A stretch of DNA of 64,000 nucleotides from Corinectria fuckeliana (taxonomy: Eukaryota > Ascomycota > Sordariomycetes > Hypocreales > Nectriaceae), in NCBI GenBank assembly GCA_019137255.1, contig WPDH01000453.1:1-64000 (forward strand), given 5' to 3'. The translations under genes and the position numbers were made by a program. Numbering within the stretch: position 1 is the stretch's first letter; each line of letters opens with the position of its first letter. Under the pieces are notes generated by a model. That model ran no database searches. It saw only the letters and a list, made by a program, of their open reading frames with translations, and was not told the origin of the DNA. Shown here piece by piece: positions 22,192 through 33,457 of the stretch.

Positions 22192-23745
22192 TCAGATCTG
22201 ACCCTTGGCTCGAACCTCGTCGAAGACGCTGTCAACAACGCGGGCGGCGCGGTAGACAATCTCCTCCACATCGGTGGGCGTGACGGTGAAGGGTGGGGCC
22301 AGCAGGAAGTGATCTCCATTCCAGCCATCGGCACAGCCCGTCGAGGAGAAGAGGCACACGTCGTAACCCTTCTCGAGGCCGCGGAGGCGCATGCGGCGGG
22401 CGAGGTTGAGCTTAGGATCCAGGGGCTTCTTGGTGGTCTTGTCGGCCACGAACTCGACGCACCAGAACATGCCGCGGCCACGCACGTCGCCGACATTGGG
22501 GTGGTCCTGGAAAGCCTGGCGCAGGAGGTAGCCGAGCAGGATGCCCATGAGGCGCGCGTTGCGGACGAGGTGCTCCTCCTTGATGATGCGCTGCACCTCG
22601 AGGGCAGCGACGACGTTGAGCGGGTGGCACTGGTACGTCTGGCCGTGCTGGAACGAGGCGCTGCCGTGCTTCAGGCCCTCGATGACGCGGTCATGGATGA
22701 GCAGGGCAGAGATGGTGCCGTAGCCCGCGGCCAGGCCCTTGCCCACGGCCTGGATGTCGGGGACGACGCCGTCGTGCTGCCACGCGTGCATGAAGCCCGT
22801 CCGTCCCAGGCCGCACATGACCTCGTCGAAAATGATGAGGGCGCCGTGGCGGTGGCAGACGTCCTTCATGGCTTGCAGGTATCCGGGCAGAGCCGTCACG
22901 CAGCCAAGGGCCTGGAATCGAACACACTCCGCGTTAGCAACGGGTATCACGCCAAGTTGGCAAGGGGCAGGAAACATTGCCATGGGAAGAGGATGCGACT
23001 TACCGTTCCAACCATTGGCTCGATGATGAAGGCGCACACGTTCTCAGGGCCAACTCTCCGGAACTCGGCCTCCAGCTCCTCAGCAAGCCGGACCACGTAT
23101 TCCTCCACGGACTCGCCCTCCTTCAGGTCCCTGTAGGGATGGCAAGGAGAGACGTGGCTAACGTTGTTGGCTAGGACGTCCACGAAGGGCTCCTTCCTGG
23201 CCTTCAAGTCGCCAACCGCCAACGTTCCCAAGGTACATCCGTGCCAAGAGCTTTGTCTGGCGATGAATCGGGACCGGGGGGCCTCGGGGTCGAGCTCAAG
23301 GAAGTATTGGCGGGCCAGCTTCATGGCGGTCTCAACAGCCTCGGAGCCTGTACGGGAACATCAGCATCTATCTCGGCAGTTCTCGCATTGGGGAAGAAAC
23401 AGTCTTACCAGAGCCAATCAGTAGTGCCCTCGACAATTGACCCCCAGTGGACTTGACCAGAAGGTCGGCAAGCTCGTGAGAAGGGGTGTTCTGGAAGTAA
23501 CCGGGATGGGCATATGTGAACTTGTTCAGCTGCTTGAGGATGGCGCCCTTGACTCTCTCGTTGTTGTGGCCGATGGCGGAAACCGCGGCTCCTCCAGTCG
23601 AGTCAAGGACTCGTTGACCATTTTTCAGCGTGAAGTAAAGTCCATCAGCCGACTCGACAGTTGGTGCTGCGGAAGGGTGGACGCTTTGATAGAACAGAGA
23701 GTCCTCAGCCGGAGCAGTCTCGTCGACAATGGCAAGGGATCCCAT
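22192..23745 (-). CDS. class III PLP-dependent aminotransferase
   Basis: Three exons, complement(join(22192..22911,23004..23347,23409..23745)), encode 466 residues. It is a fold-type I omega-aminotransferase: NGQRVLDSTGGAAVSAIGH near the N-terminus, SEAVETAMKLARQY (phosphate-binding region), HGALIIFDEVMCGLGRTG containing the Asp that contacts the PLP ring nitrogen, and AVGKGLAAGYG with the Schiff-base lysine. Amino donor and acceptor are unknown; relatives act on 4-aminobutyrate, ornithine or diamines. No cluster partners are obvious. A tandem duplication lies 340 bp upstream. Confidence 0.88.
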
Positions 23746-24087
23746 GATGGTGGCTTGTGATGAAAACTTTGAAAAAAGATGGTGGTGTTTGGAGAGAGTG
23801 AAGAGGAGTTGTTAACGCTGCTTGTCTAGAGAGAAGGAAGTAGTAGAGCGAAGAGGTGTGATCTCCTTGTGTGAAGTGAAGAGTATTGGGAATCTAGAGG
23901 TGCGATCTCTTGGCCTTTACATACTCGCAGACTTCATGTTGATTCATTCTCCTTCAGGAAGGCTACGGCCTACCTCGGCGTCCAGAAGCTGCCTGCATCG
24001 GCACTCCGACAACTTCGGCCTCGTCGGATCAGGGCTGCATGTAATCCAATCCCTAAAACAGGGATTCTTCAAACAGATTAGATGGTG

Positions 24088-24434
24088 CATGTATCAGGCA
24101 GGCATGCGTGTCTGCAACATCCTATCACACTCTCTAAACAACGGCATGTGGCGAGTCGGCTGTAGTTCTCTCACCTTTGCGGAAGCGAGGTCGGCCTATC
24201 AAGGAGAAACCAAACTGAATTCGTCATTTCCTACAGACTTGACAACAAGATTTGACAATGCATGAATCAAGCAGGCATGCGTGTCTACATCTAACCACAC
24301 CTTACAAACAGCGGTACGTGGTAGGTCGTCGGCAGTAGTTAGTTCTCGCATGCTTGCGGAACCGAGGTCAATCTATCTAGGAGACAGAGGTACAACTACT
24401 TGGTCGTTTGTTTCCCTACAGGCTTGACGGTCAC
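24088..24434. repeat. imperfect tandem duplication, about 172 bp per unit
   Basis: Two adjacent units share their order of landmarks: AGGCATGCGTGTCT, then TCACAC/CCACAC, CAGTAGTT/CTGTAGTT, TTGCGGAA, CGAGGTC, and a final CCTACAG-CTTGAC. They start at about 24088 and 24260. They lie upstream of the aminotransferase gene and have diverged by substitutions and small indels. Origin unknown. Confidence 0.6.
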
Positions 24435-25614
24435 TCTCGTGTTTAGCCGCGCCAAGAATCTCGGATTTCGCTCTGTATACTAACTAGTTTCTTAACATAT
24501 GAGGATGAGACTCAAAAGTGCTCTCTAGTAAGGGATATGAGTCAGCTTAATGGGACCCGTAAGATACGTCTGACAGGGCTTTAGGCAGTGGCAACTTGAG
24601 GAGGAGGCCACTGAAAGCCGGCGTGCCGATTCTCCGATTCTACAGTGTTTACATCTTTCCGATTGACATCTCACGCCTTTCAGCTTACGAATAGCATGCC
24701 ATAGTTCGGACGTTGCATAAGGCTCCACCCAACGAGCGTCTTTACGTTGGCAACTAGTTCGTAATAAGTATAATGGCGTTTACGGCGCTATACATGAGAG
24801 TAACTTACACGGGAGTAACTTGTATGTCGACGCAAAGCACATAATTGTGGAACAAGATTTCGTTTAATGATGATATGTTAGAATAAGCGCTAAAGAATAA
24901 TACGGGCAATCAGGGGTCCAACAGTAACAAACGTAAAAAAAAAGTACCATCGACTAAGCCCGATATCCACTGACGCCAGCAGCTTGCGGGGAGGCTCCCT
25001 AACTCCGGAGCGAGCCCCGATCCGATGCTTGCCTACGGCTGCGGCTTACGCGTGGCCGGGCGGCAAAGCGAATTTCCCGGAGGATCTTCACCCCAGGGAA
25101 GAAGCTCTGCCGTGTTGCACGCCTCACTCGGCTGAACACGAGACCCGGAACAGGGTCCGCATTTATGCGCACTGTCGAGTTAGTGAACCCGCTGAAGGAT
25201 TCCGTGAGATGCAAGACTCGAGCAGATTCACGTCTTAGCCCGCATTAGAATCTTAGCAAGCATTAGATGCCTGCTCTCTCCCCTGGATTATAGGTCCCGC
25301 GCTAGTGTCCGGAACGTTACATTGCGGCCCGGATCTCCCCCGGCCCTAGTTGAAGAAAAAGGTTGGACGTGGATCATCATTCGCATATTCAATCACATTA
25401 CGCTATGACATCTAGCCCTTGCTGCCGGTCTGTCTTCTCCGCGGTCGGTTGAGAACAACCTCGCATAGTTGGCAGCACGATCAGGAGAGTTCTTCATTGC
25501 TGGCACAATAATCGGCTACCCTAGCTGCTACGTCTCTCCCAGCTAGCAACATCTTTTTGTCTAGGTACTTTCTCTGCGAGCCGAGACTTGCAACATTGAG
25601 AATTTTGCAACACC
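24435..25614. other. intergenic, MFS promoter side
   Basis: No gene recognised. GC-rich stretches near 24980-25150 lie 450-630 bp before the MFS start codon. They contain several CGG triplets, but no repeated site stood out. Confidence 0.4.
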
Positions 25615-27337
25615 ATGGCAAGTATCACCACGACGACAACAGCTGGACCAGCCCGCGAGGCAGTCGAGTTGCAGCCCGTGCCGGCGGCCCCTTCTCAGCA
25701 TGATGCAGAAAAGGGCGAACAGGCCGTTGCCACCGGGCAGCAAGAAGAGCCCAGAAGCAGCGGCACCTCTGCCCCGTCCGACGCCGTCATTGCTCTGCAG
25801 CGATGGAACTCGCCCCCGATCAACAAGTATCGTACAGCCGCGACCTTTTGGTCTTTCCTGGTGGTCGGAATGAACGACGGCTCATATGGTGTAAGTCCTA
25901 AGCTTCCGAGCAACGACGCCTTCATGCTGGGTGTTGAGCCTCCTGCTAACCGCAATATCGACAGGCTTTGGTTCCGCTGGTAATTGAAGCCGCCAACTCG
26001 TCTCCCCTTGCTGGAGTGAACATGGCTCACAACCGATAGCTCGAGCCCTACTACGACGTCAACTACACCGTCGTCTCCCTCATCTTCCTTTCGCCGTTTG
26101 TGGGATACGCCATCGCATCCGCCGTCAACAACCTCGTGCATGTGCATTATGGCCAAAGAGGCGTGGCGTTTCTTGCTCCCCTGTGCCACCTGGTGCCGTA
26201 CCTGGTCTTCTCGTTCCATCCTCCCTATCCCGTCATGGTACGTTCTTCCCCCGTGAGGAGGCGTCATCACTGGGGTGACTGACCTCATCATCAAACACCT
26301 AGGTTGCCCTCTACGTCTTCGTAGGGATGGGCAACGGACTAGCCGACGCCGCATGGTGTTCTTTCATCGGGCAAATGGCCAACTCGCACGAGATGTCGGG
26401 CATCCTACAGGCATGCTACGCGCTGGGCGCCACCGTCGCCCCTCTCGTCGCGACGGCTCTCTCTGGAGACGGCCAACCCGGTTGGTTTGCATTCTTCTAC
26501 GTCATGACGGCGGCCTCGGCGGTTGAGTTTGTCACATCGCTAGCCATGTTCTGGACCCAGACGGGAGCCGTGTACCTGGCCGAGAACCCCTCAGACTCCG
26601 GGGGCAAGTCGGGCCGCACGCGTCAAGTGTTGAAGAACAAACTGTCGTGGATATTCGCACTCTTTGTTTTTGGATACTGTGGCGCCGAAGGTGAGTCCAC
26701 TGATTCAATACCTCCATAGCATCAAGATGGCTAACGGATCGGAAACGTTGGTATAGTTGCCCTGGGCGGGTGGATCGTCGTCTTCATGCAGCGCAGGCGC
26801 CATGCCTCCTCCGTCATTGGCTCAGCGGCGGCGACGGGCTTCTGGGGCGGAATGACGGTTGGCCGACTCTTCCTGTCCTTGGTCACCATCCGTCTCGGAG
26901 AATTCTGGGCCATGTTCCTGTACCTCGGCTTGACGATTGCGCTCGAGCTGGTCTTCTGGCTGGTGCCCAACCTTGTTGTGAGTGCAGTAGCGGCGGCACT
27001 GATCGGCGTCGCAATGGGTGAGTCTCAACATGAACCCCCTCTGAGGGCCATCCTCGACATGAAAAACAGTGCCACTGACTCCAGCATTCCAGGACCAATG
27101 TACCCCGTGGCGGTGGTTCTCATCACTAAAGTCATGCCCCGCTCCCTCCACGTCGGAACCATCGGATTCGCGGCTGCATTTGGCGGTTCCGGCGGAGCCA
27201 TCCTGCCCTTTGCCGTCGGCGCCATTGCGCAGGCAAAAGGCGTGCAGACGCTCCAGCCAATCGTACTCGCTATCTGCGTTGTGCTTGGATGTTTGTGGAC
27301 GCTGTTGCCTCGCAAACCAAAGGAAAACAAGGAATAA
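25615..27337 (+). CDS. major facilitator superfamily transporter (BSC6-like)
   Basis: Six exons, join(25615..25890,25965..25979,26040..26237,26303..26690,26757..27017,27093..27337), give 460 residues; the second exon is only 15 bp (ALVPL). After an N-terminal cytosolic tail of about 75 residues rich in Ala, Glu and Pro, about twelve membrane segments follow, beginning at FWSFLVVGMNDGSYGALVPL. This resembles the fungal MFS group related to yeast Bsc6 and to bacterial fucose-permease-like carriers. The mid-protein LGGWIVVFM and GFWGGMTVGR segments fit that group. Substrate unknown. The micro-exon is supported by frame and by the conserved start of the first helix pair. Confidence 0.82.
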
Positions 27338-27958
27338 TCGAGCTAGGAAGCGAGTTCTGGCCCTCGTGGCGATGTCTCGGCACAGATGCGAGAAGACAAA
27401 CTAGGGATAGAGCATGACATTGGTATAAAACGAAGGGTGTGTCGTGTTTTGGTAGGACATGGAAGTGCATAAAAAGGACTGGATTTTGAGATATTAAACT
27501 TTATGACATAGATTGAACGCTTGGGATAGAGGGACTAAAAAGAAAACATTTGCGCGAATAACTATTGTCCAGTTGAAGATGCTATCTTTATTTGTGAAAT
27601 TTTCTTATGTCCTCATCGAACTGTCAATAAAAATAAGAACCTTCAATCTTTCATGTTGCTCTCGTGTAACGGTCTGGCATTACATGTTGCCTGATATCGC
27701 GGTTCCAATTGCAGCAAAAGGTAATGCGCACTACCCTGATGCTAGTGCTAAGCTGGTCCTAAGAAATGCTGAATGCGACACCTGGCCTGACTAGGCTATA
27801 ATGACAAGGACGGAGAGAGATTAGGAACATGGGCAATGCAAGCATCTGGTTACGGTGATAACCGCGAAATACTCGGAAACATATCCACATTGAGTTTATT
27901 GAACTACAGTAGCTGCCCCCCTATTCTTCACTAACATCTCCTTTTTGGGCGCGGTCAT

Positions 27959-28843
27959 CTACACTAGACCGCTCTCAATCTTCTGCAAAATCCCGGGAAA
28001 CTCAGCCCAGCTGCTCATGATCAGCTTGCTCCCCGCCTTATCCAGTACCGCCCTCAGAGCCTCAGCCTCCTCGGGATCCTCGCACGCGCCCGTGTACCCA
28101 ATGGTGACGATGCCCGCCCGGTTCGCCGAGATGGCGCCCGAGCGACTGTCCTCGACGGCGACGCACTCGCCGGCGGTCCTGCCCATGACCTTGAGCGCGT
28201 GGAGGTACACGGCCGGGTCAGGCTTCGATGTAGGGACGGGCAGCGAGTCGGCGGCGCTGAAGACGTCGCTCGGGTCGAAGAAGCCGGCCTGTCCGGCCTT
28301 GTCGAGAGACGCCCGCACTCGGCGCAGCGCCGACGAGGACACGACGGCGAGCCGGTAGCGGCCGACCAGCCGCTCCAGCTCGGCATTGGCGCCCTCGCAC
28401 GGCTGCAGCTTCTGCACCAGCTTGGAGATGACGCGGTCGTCCTCCAAGCCGGCGTAGTGCTCCAGCTCCTTGTCAGATATGTTGCACGAGACGTTGTATT
28501 TAGCCTCGAGGGAGCGCATCTACAGATTTTGGTATTTGTATGTCAGCTTCTGAGAGAAAAATTTTAGGGGACACGGGTGAAACAACGAACCATGGCTTGA
28601 AAGGTCTGTCCCACGAACTCGCGCTGCAGCTGGTGGCCCGTGAAGTGCAGGTCGATATTGCGGGCGGCCAGGATATCGTTGGTGAGGTCGGCCGACGCCT
28701 CGAACGCAAGTGTCTCGGACTGGACAAGTGTATTGTCGCAGTCAAGGAGGAGGGTGGTGATCTTCTACAGAGGTCCTGTGAGCAAGACGGACTGGACGAA
28801 AGGGGAGCAAGATGACACGCACATTTCCAGGGTTGGATCCCAT
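27959..28843 (-). CDS. HAD-superfamily phosphatase
   Basis: Three exons, complement(join(27959..28519,28591..28764,28823..28843)), encode 251 residues; the first exon is 21 bp. The catalytic motif is LLLDCDNTLV (motif I, nucleophile Asp in DxDNT), with VVSSSALRRV (motif II), SKPDPAVYLHAL (motif III Lys) and VAVEDSRSGAISANRAG (motif IV). An alpha-helical cap lies between motifs I and II. This is the beta-phosphoglucomutase/phosphoglycolate-phosphatase type (subclass I). The substrate is unknown; small sugar phosphates are usual for the family. Confidence 0.83.
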
Positions 28844-30636
28844 GTTGAACTAGATGCCTCTTTGGTGATTTCAGAGGGACGCAAGGGAGAATTGGAGTCG
28901 ACAGTCTTTGAAGAATGTGCTACGTCCCTGGAGTTGGCAGTGTAAGTTCATCTTCAAAGGGCTGCGCCCCAAGAGGACCGTTCATGCGAGAAGAGGGCAC
29001 AGTGTGAATGTCGATGCCACGCCTAAATGCCGAGGCCTCGGCTTCGGCCACCTCAAACCAGTCACACCCATGCTGACGCCGTTTTCGCAGGTCGCGACAA
29101 GTTTGCCTTCTTTACCCGAATCCTCTCATTTCTCTGAGAGTGACTTGAAAGGTACCTGTCCTCAAGTCTCTTGGTCGATTGAACGGCCATAACCGCTCCC
29201 CGCTGTGGGTAGCGTCCGCCGTTAGTTGGTGGAAAACGTCAATTTTTGGACCTAGCATCGGAGCTAGGGTATTGTGCCATCTACCCCTAGTTGCTAGTGC
29301 TGACGAGAGGTTTAAATGATGCCGGAGATTTAACTTGTGCGGAGAAGACTAGACTAATAAGTTGTTCCTGGAGAAGCGCAGGCTCTTTTGTGGCGCTCCA
29401 TGTGCTACTGTAGCCACTCATTACCCCCTTGTCCTTACTAGCATAGCCCTCGGACACCCTCCGCATTACCTGTTTTTCAGTCTATCAAGGCACTTGTAAT
29501 GCCCTTCGATCCTTCGGCGGCAAAGGACACTACCATATGCAGCCGCTCCCGGCGCTGCCGAGACATTGGACACACCTGGCACGGCTAAGCAGGGCCTATC
29601 AATCCTTTACGCAGCAATAGACTAGCCAGCCCTCAGGATCATATACCCAGCTACTGCAGGGGAGAGAGGGGTGAGGCTCAGACCAGCTTTGGGAGCGGCT
29701 GTGGGAGCGGCTGTTAGGGGGTAAGGGGGTGTAGTCAGTTGAAGCGAGTGTTTGTGGGGGTTTGTGGGGTTTGCGGAAGCAGCCGGAGGAGGCTCCCTGG
29801 ACCCCTGCTGTCCAATGCGGTAAGGCGGGCGGAAGGATTGTATTGCAATGTATAGTCGTTGCGATATCAATATCTCATCGCTTAGGGATATTGCGTCTAC
29901 ACACTTGGCCCAGCGTGGCGGCATTGGATCTAGCGATTGGCTACCAAAGTCGGCTACTGACGGGACTTTTGCTACAGGAGTTACAGGTCCGGGAGAACCT
30001 GTGCCTGACTCTTGTGCGACGTCATGACCGATTACTGTCATACGATTACTGTACCACAAGCGCTTTAGACTCGAGATCAACTCAGCGTCAGACGGGAAGG
30101 ATTTAGCGTCCGACAGTTCCGAAGTCCGGCTGTAAGTTGGCTTTGCTCCGGTGGCCGCTCGGCTCCCGCTCACTCACCACTTCATCTCTGAGCCTAGTAA
30201 TGCAGTTCTAGCTAGGCTCAACTAACTCCACTCAAGAGATTCCTTCAACTTCTTCCCTGATCCGCTAACTCCTGGCTAGCAAGGGTACCGGCCGTTGCTT
30301 CCAGCTCTAGGTGACTGCCTCATGGTAGTTGAGTGACAAAGATGCCATCGTAAACTCTGACTTATCGTTGTTAGTCTCGCCGTGCCGGGAGCCGAGATGA
30401 GTGGACAGTGCATGGTGCACGGAGTGAGTGCTCTTCGCATTGTCGGTGTAAGCCTCATGTGAATGCGCCTCACACAACCAGGGTGGCAGTTGCCTAATGC
30501 CGGTCACGGCTGAGGGTACTTCAAGTTGTGTCAGCGGGGACCTCAACGAGCGTAGACCTGAACTGGCGTAGGCCTTGACTTCTTAGTCCCTGATGAGGTT
30601 GAAGAAATCGTAAGGTTGTAAGATCGGGAGTTGAAG

Positions 30637-30650
30637 GAATCGTACGATTC
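30637..30650. promoter_or_regulatory. perfect 14-bp palindrome upstream of the GMC gene
   Basis: GAATCGTACGATTC reads the same on both strands. It lies about 160 bp before the GMC start codon and 47 bp before a TATA-like element, where an operator for a dimeric regulator could sit. Function is inference. Confidence 0.35.
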
Positions 30651-30696
30651 AAGTAATGTCGGTCATCGACATCAGGCATGGCGGAGAGGGAGAAGA

Positions 30697-30704
30697 TATA
30701 TAAG
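30697..30704 (+). promoter_or_regulatory. TATA-like element of the GMC gene
   Basis: TATATAAG lies about 105 bp before the start codon, in a position usual for fungal core promoters. Confidence 0.45.
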
Positions 30705-30807
30705 AGCTCACCGTGTCACAGGTTGAGGACGGGAGTGAAACTAAGAGCTCACCAACATCTCGCTTGCCATCTTCTTCCATTGTCTTGCACCTTCCTACTT
30801 CTTCAAG

Positions 30808-33072
30808 ATGCGGTACAACGCTCCTCTGTTGGCCCTTTGCTCAGTGGGTCAAGTAGCCTTTGCCCTTGACACTGACCAGAGCACTACGGACTCTACCGTC
30901 AGTCGCGAATATGATTTCATCATTGTAGGCGGTAAGCTTGATCTGTGTCATCTTGGAGATCCATTGAATTCAAAACTAACTGAGCGGTGCAGGCGGAACA
31001 ACAGGTCTCATTCTAGCGGACCGACTGAGCGAATCTGGCGATCAGAAGGTCCTCGTCTTGGAGGCCGGGCCTGACCCCAACGTTGTAGCTATGTACCAGG
31101 CACCCGGTGCCGTCGAATATATTTCTGGCAAGTTGAATACCTTTCGTCTTTCCGAAAGGCCTGCCTTTTCATGCTGACTCGTATCCCTCAGGCACTGCGA
31201 TTGACTGGAACTTTTACACCGAGCCACAGCAAGGCCTGGGTGGTCGGAGGCTCGCCTACCACCGTACGTATATGGCGAATTTGCAGCAGAACAGGAAACA
31301 GTTGCTAACCTTCACAGGTGGTCGCGGTCTTGGTGGCAGCAGTATCCTCAATGGCCTTTACTATGGACGCGGTTCAGCTAATGTCTATGATCACTGGGTG
31401 GAATTGGGAAACCCTGGCTGGGGCTGGGAAGATGTCTACCCGGCATTCATCAAGGTAGGCACAACAAAGCATGCACATTGAAGAGTTCTAGACCCCTTAC
31501 CAAAGCCGCAGGGAACCCGATTCAACGCCCCCAACAAAGGAACCGGATACAACCAAAAGTACCAGACCTGGGACCCGACTGCATACTCTGACGGCCCGTT
31601 GGAGATTGGCTTTCAGGGCTTCGTTCCTCCCTCTAGTGTTGCCTTCATCGAGGCTCTCGAGGCCGTCGACATCCCCATCGTCCAGGACCTAAACAACGGA
31701 AAGAACGTGGGTGTCAAGCAGGGCACTGCTACTCTCACTTCCAAATATCGACGCAGCTCGGCCTACGACTACTACAAGGCTGCCGTTAACCGCCCCAATG
31801 TCAAAATCCTCCACGACGCGCCCGTTCAACAGATCACCTTTACCAGAAATGCCACCGGAACCCCCGTAGCGAGCGGTGTTATCTTTATCGATCAATCTCT
31901 TGGTCGTCACCGCACTGTTGCCGCCTCTAAGGAAGTCATCGTCACCTTGGGTACTTTCCAGTCCCCCCAAATGTTGATGGTTTCGGTAAGGAGATTTCCC
32001 CAGTCACTTTTCCAGACACAACCACCAGGACTCAGCTGACGCGTTAAATAGGGCATTGGGCCAAAGGCCACGCTGGACACCTTCGACATCGAGCCGGTGC
32101 TGATCAACGAAAACGTCGGGCAACAGTAAGACGGACAAAAGGCCCTTGGTAACTTATGGAAAGATCATCTCTAACATATTTCGTAGTATGAGAGACCACA
32201 ACGTGTACAGCATCTCGGCCACCGTGGTGCCCGAAGCTTCAACGCACTACAAGATGTTCAACACCACGACCGTCGAGGCTTCGCAAGATGAGTATTACTC
32301 CACCGGCAAGGGCATCTACACGGCCCCAGGCGGCATCACCAACGGCTTCCAGGAGCTGTCCAATGAGAAGCTCGAGGCCATCGGTGCTGGTGCCGTCGTC
32401 GAGGCCGGTCTCACCAACCGCTCCACGGTGGAGTTCCTCTTCGAATCCTTCTTCTATCCTAACAGCCCGGGCCCGACTTACGACCCGTCCTCCGAGGGAT
32501 CGTATATTTCCGTCACCGTGTCGAGTATGGTTGCGCTGTCCATAGGCAACATCACCATCCAGTCCAGTTCCATTTCTGATGACCCTATCATCAACCCTAA
32601 CGTAAGTCAGATCAGACACTATAAACTGTCTCATCTTTCACAGTCTATGGTTGCTAATCTAGCCATGTCCTAGTACCTCACCCACCCAGCCGACCGCGCC
32701 ATCGCCGTGAATGCCTTCCGCGACGCGCGTAAGATCCTGGCGCACAAGGCTTTCGCCAACCTGACCGTTGGGTCCGACCACGGAGAAGTGGCGCCGGGCG
32801 TTGCAAACGTCGCTTCGGACGACGACGACGCCATCTTTGAATACGTCAAAGCCACCACAGTCCCCAACTGGCACGCCAGCGGCACGAACCGGATGCTGCC
32901 GCTGAAGGATGGTGGCGTCGTTGACCCGCGGTTGCGTGTCTATGGTGTCCGGGGCCTGCGGGTTATTGATAGCAGTATTATGCCTACTGTGCCGGATGTT
33001 AACATTGCTGGCCCGGTTTATATGCTAGGCGAGCATGGAGCGAAAATTATCAGAGAGGATTGGGGTTTCTAA
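30808..33072 (+). CDS. secreted GMC oxidoreductase
   Basis: Eight exons, join(30808..30931,30993..31127,31192..31263,31318..31454,31512..31985,32052..32125,32187..32601,32674..33072), give 609 residues. It starts with a signal peptide (MRYNAPLLALCSVGQVAFA). The FAD-binding motif is FIIVGGGTTGLILADRL, followed by the GMC signature GRGLGGSSILNGLYYGRG. Near the C-terminus are NWHASGTNRM with the catalytic His and PDVNIAGPVYM with Asn as the second active-site residue. The family oxidises alcohols (glucose, aryl alcohols, choline) and passes electrons to oxygen or quinones. The second intron (31128-31191) begins with GC instead of GT. It lies at the edge of the phenolics cluster and could act outside the cell on aromatic alcohols; the substrate is not known. 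Confidence 0.87.
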
Positions 33073-33457
33073 GTATTGTGATGGGGCATTTTAGCCCTCG
33101 GCGTTGTAGTTGACTTCAGCTTCTCGAAGTTGGGTGCCTGCTTAAAGTCATGATTGCTGCCCTCCCAGAAGCGACTGTATGCCATTTTACCTTTAGACAA
33201 ATTTGATGGCTTGTGGCGCACCTTTCTAGTCTCTTATTAACCTTTCCTTTATTGATCAGCTTGATCAAGCCGACCTTGACTCCCATGAGCCAATTCTAGC
33301 AGGTAAGCCCGAGTTGTGCCTTTACAATCCATCCTACATAGGACTTTAAAGCTTTATTATCTATTACACACCGTGACATTAATCTAAAACAGTCCGACTT
33401 AAACAAGGCTAGCATTATAGAATGTTTTGCAATATTGTTTAGTAAAGTGACTAGTTA
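33073..33457. other. short convergent intergenic region
   Basis: 385 bp between the 3' ends of the GMC gene and the phenol-hydroxylase-type gene. No gene seen. Confidence 0.45.

Larger units (their letters stand above)
28844..30807. other. long intergenic region
   Basis: About 2 kb. An open frame of 183 codons on the minus strand (29622-30173) is the only candidate gene. It contains PSVADFGSQSLDPMPPRWA and a low-complexity Pro/Ala tail, has no recognisable domain and may be a relic of a repeat. The distal end holds the promoter of the GMC gene. Confidence 0.35.

Noticed and set aside
22309..23136. Long plus-strand frame of 275 codons opposite the aminotransferase
   Set aside because: It is the antisense shadow of the conserved enzyme on the minus strand in GC-rich DNA, with Val/Glu/Ala-rich filler composition.
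25695..26354. 219-codon minus-strand frame across the MFS gene
   Set aside because: It runs across introns and exons of the transporter on the other strand and has no domain.
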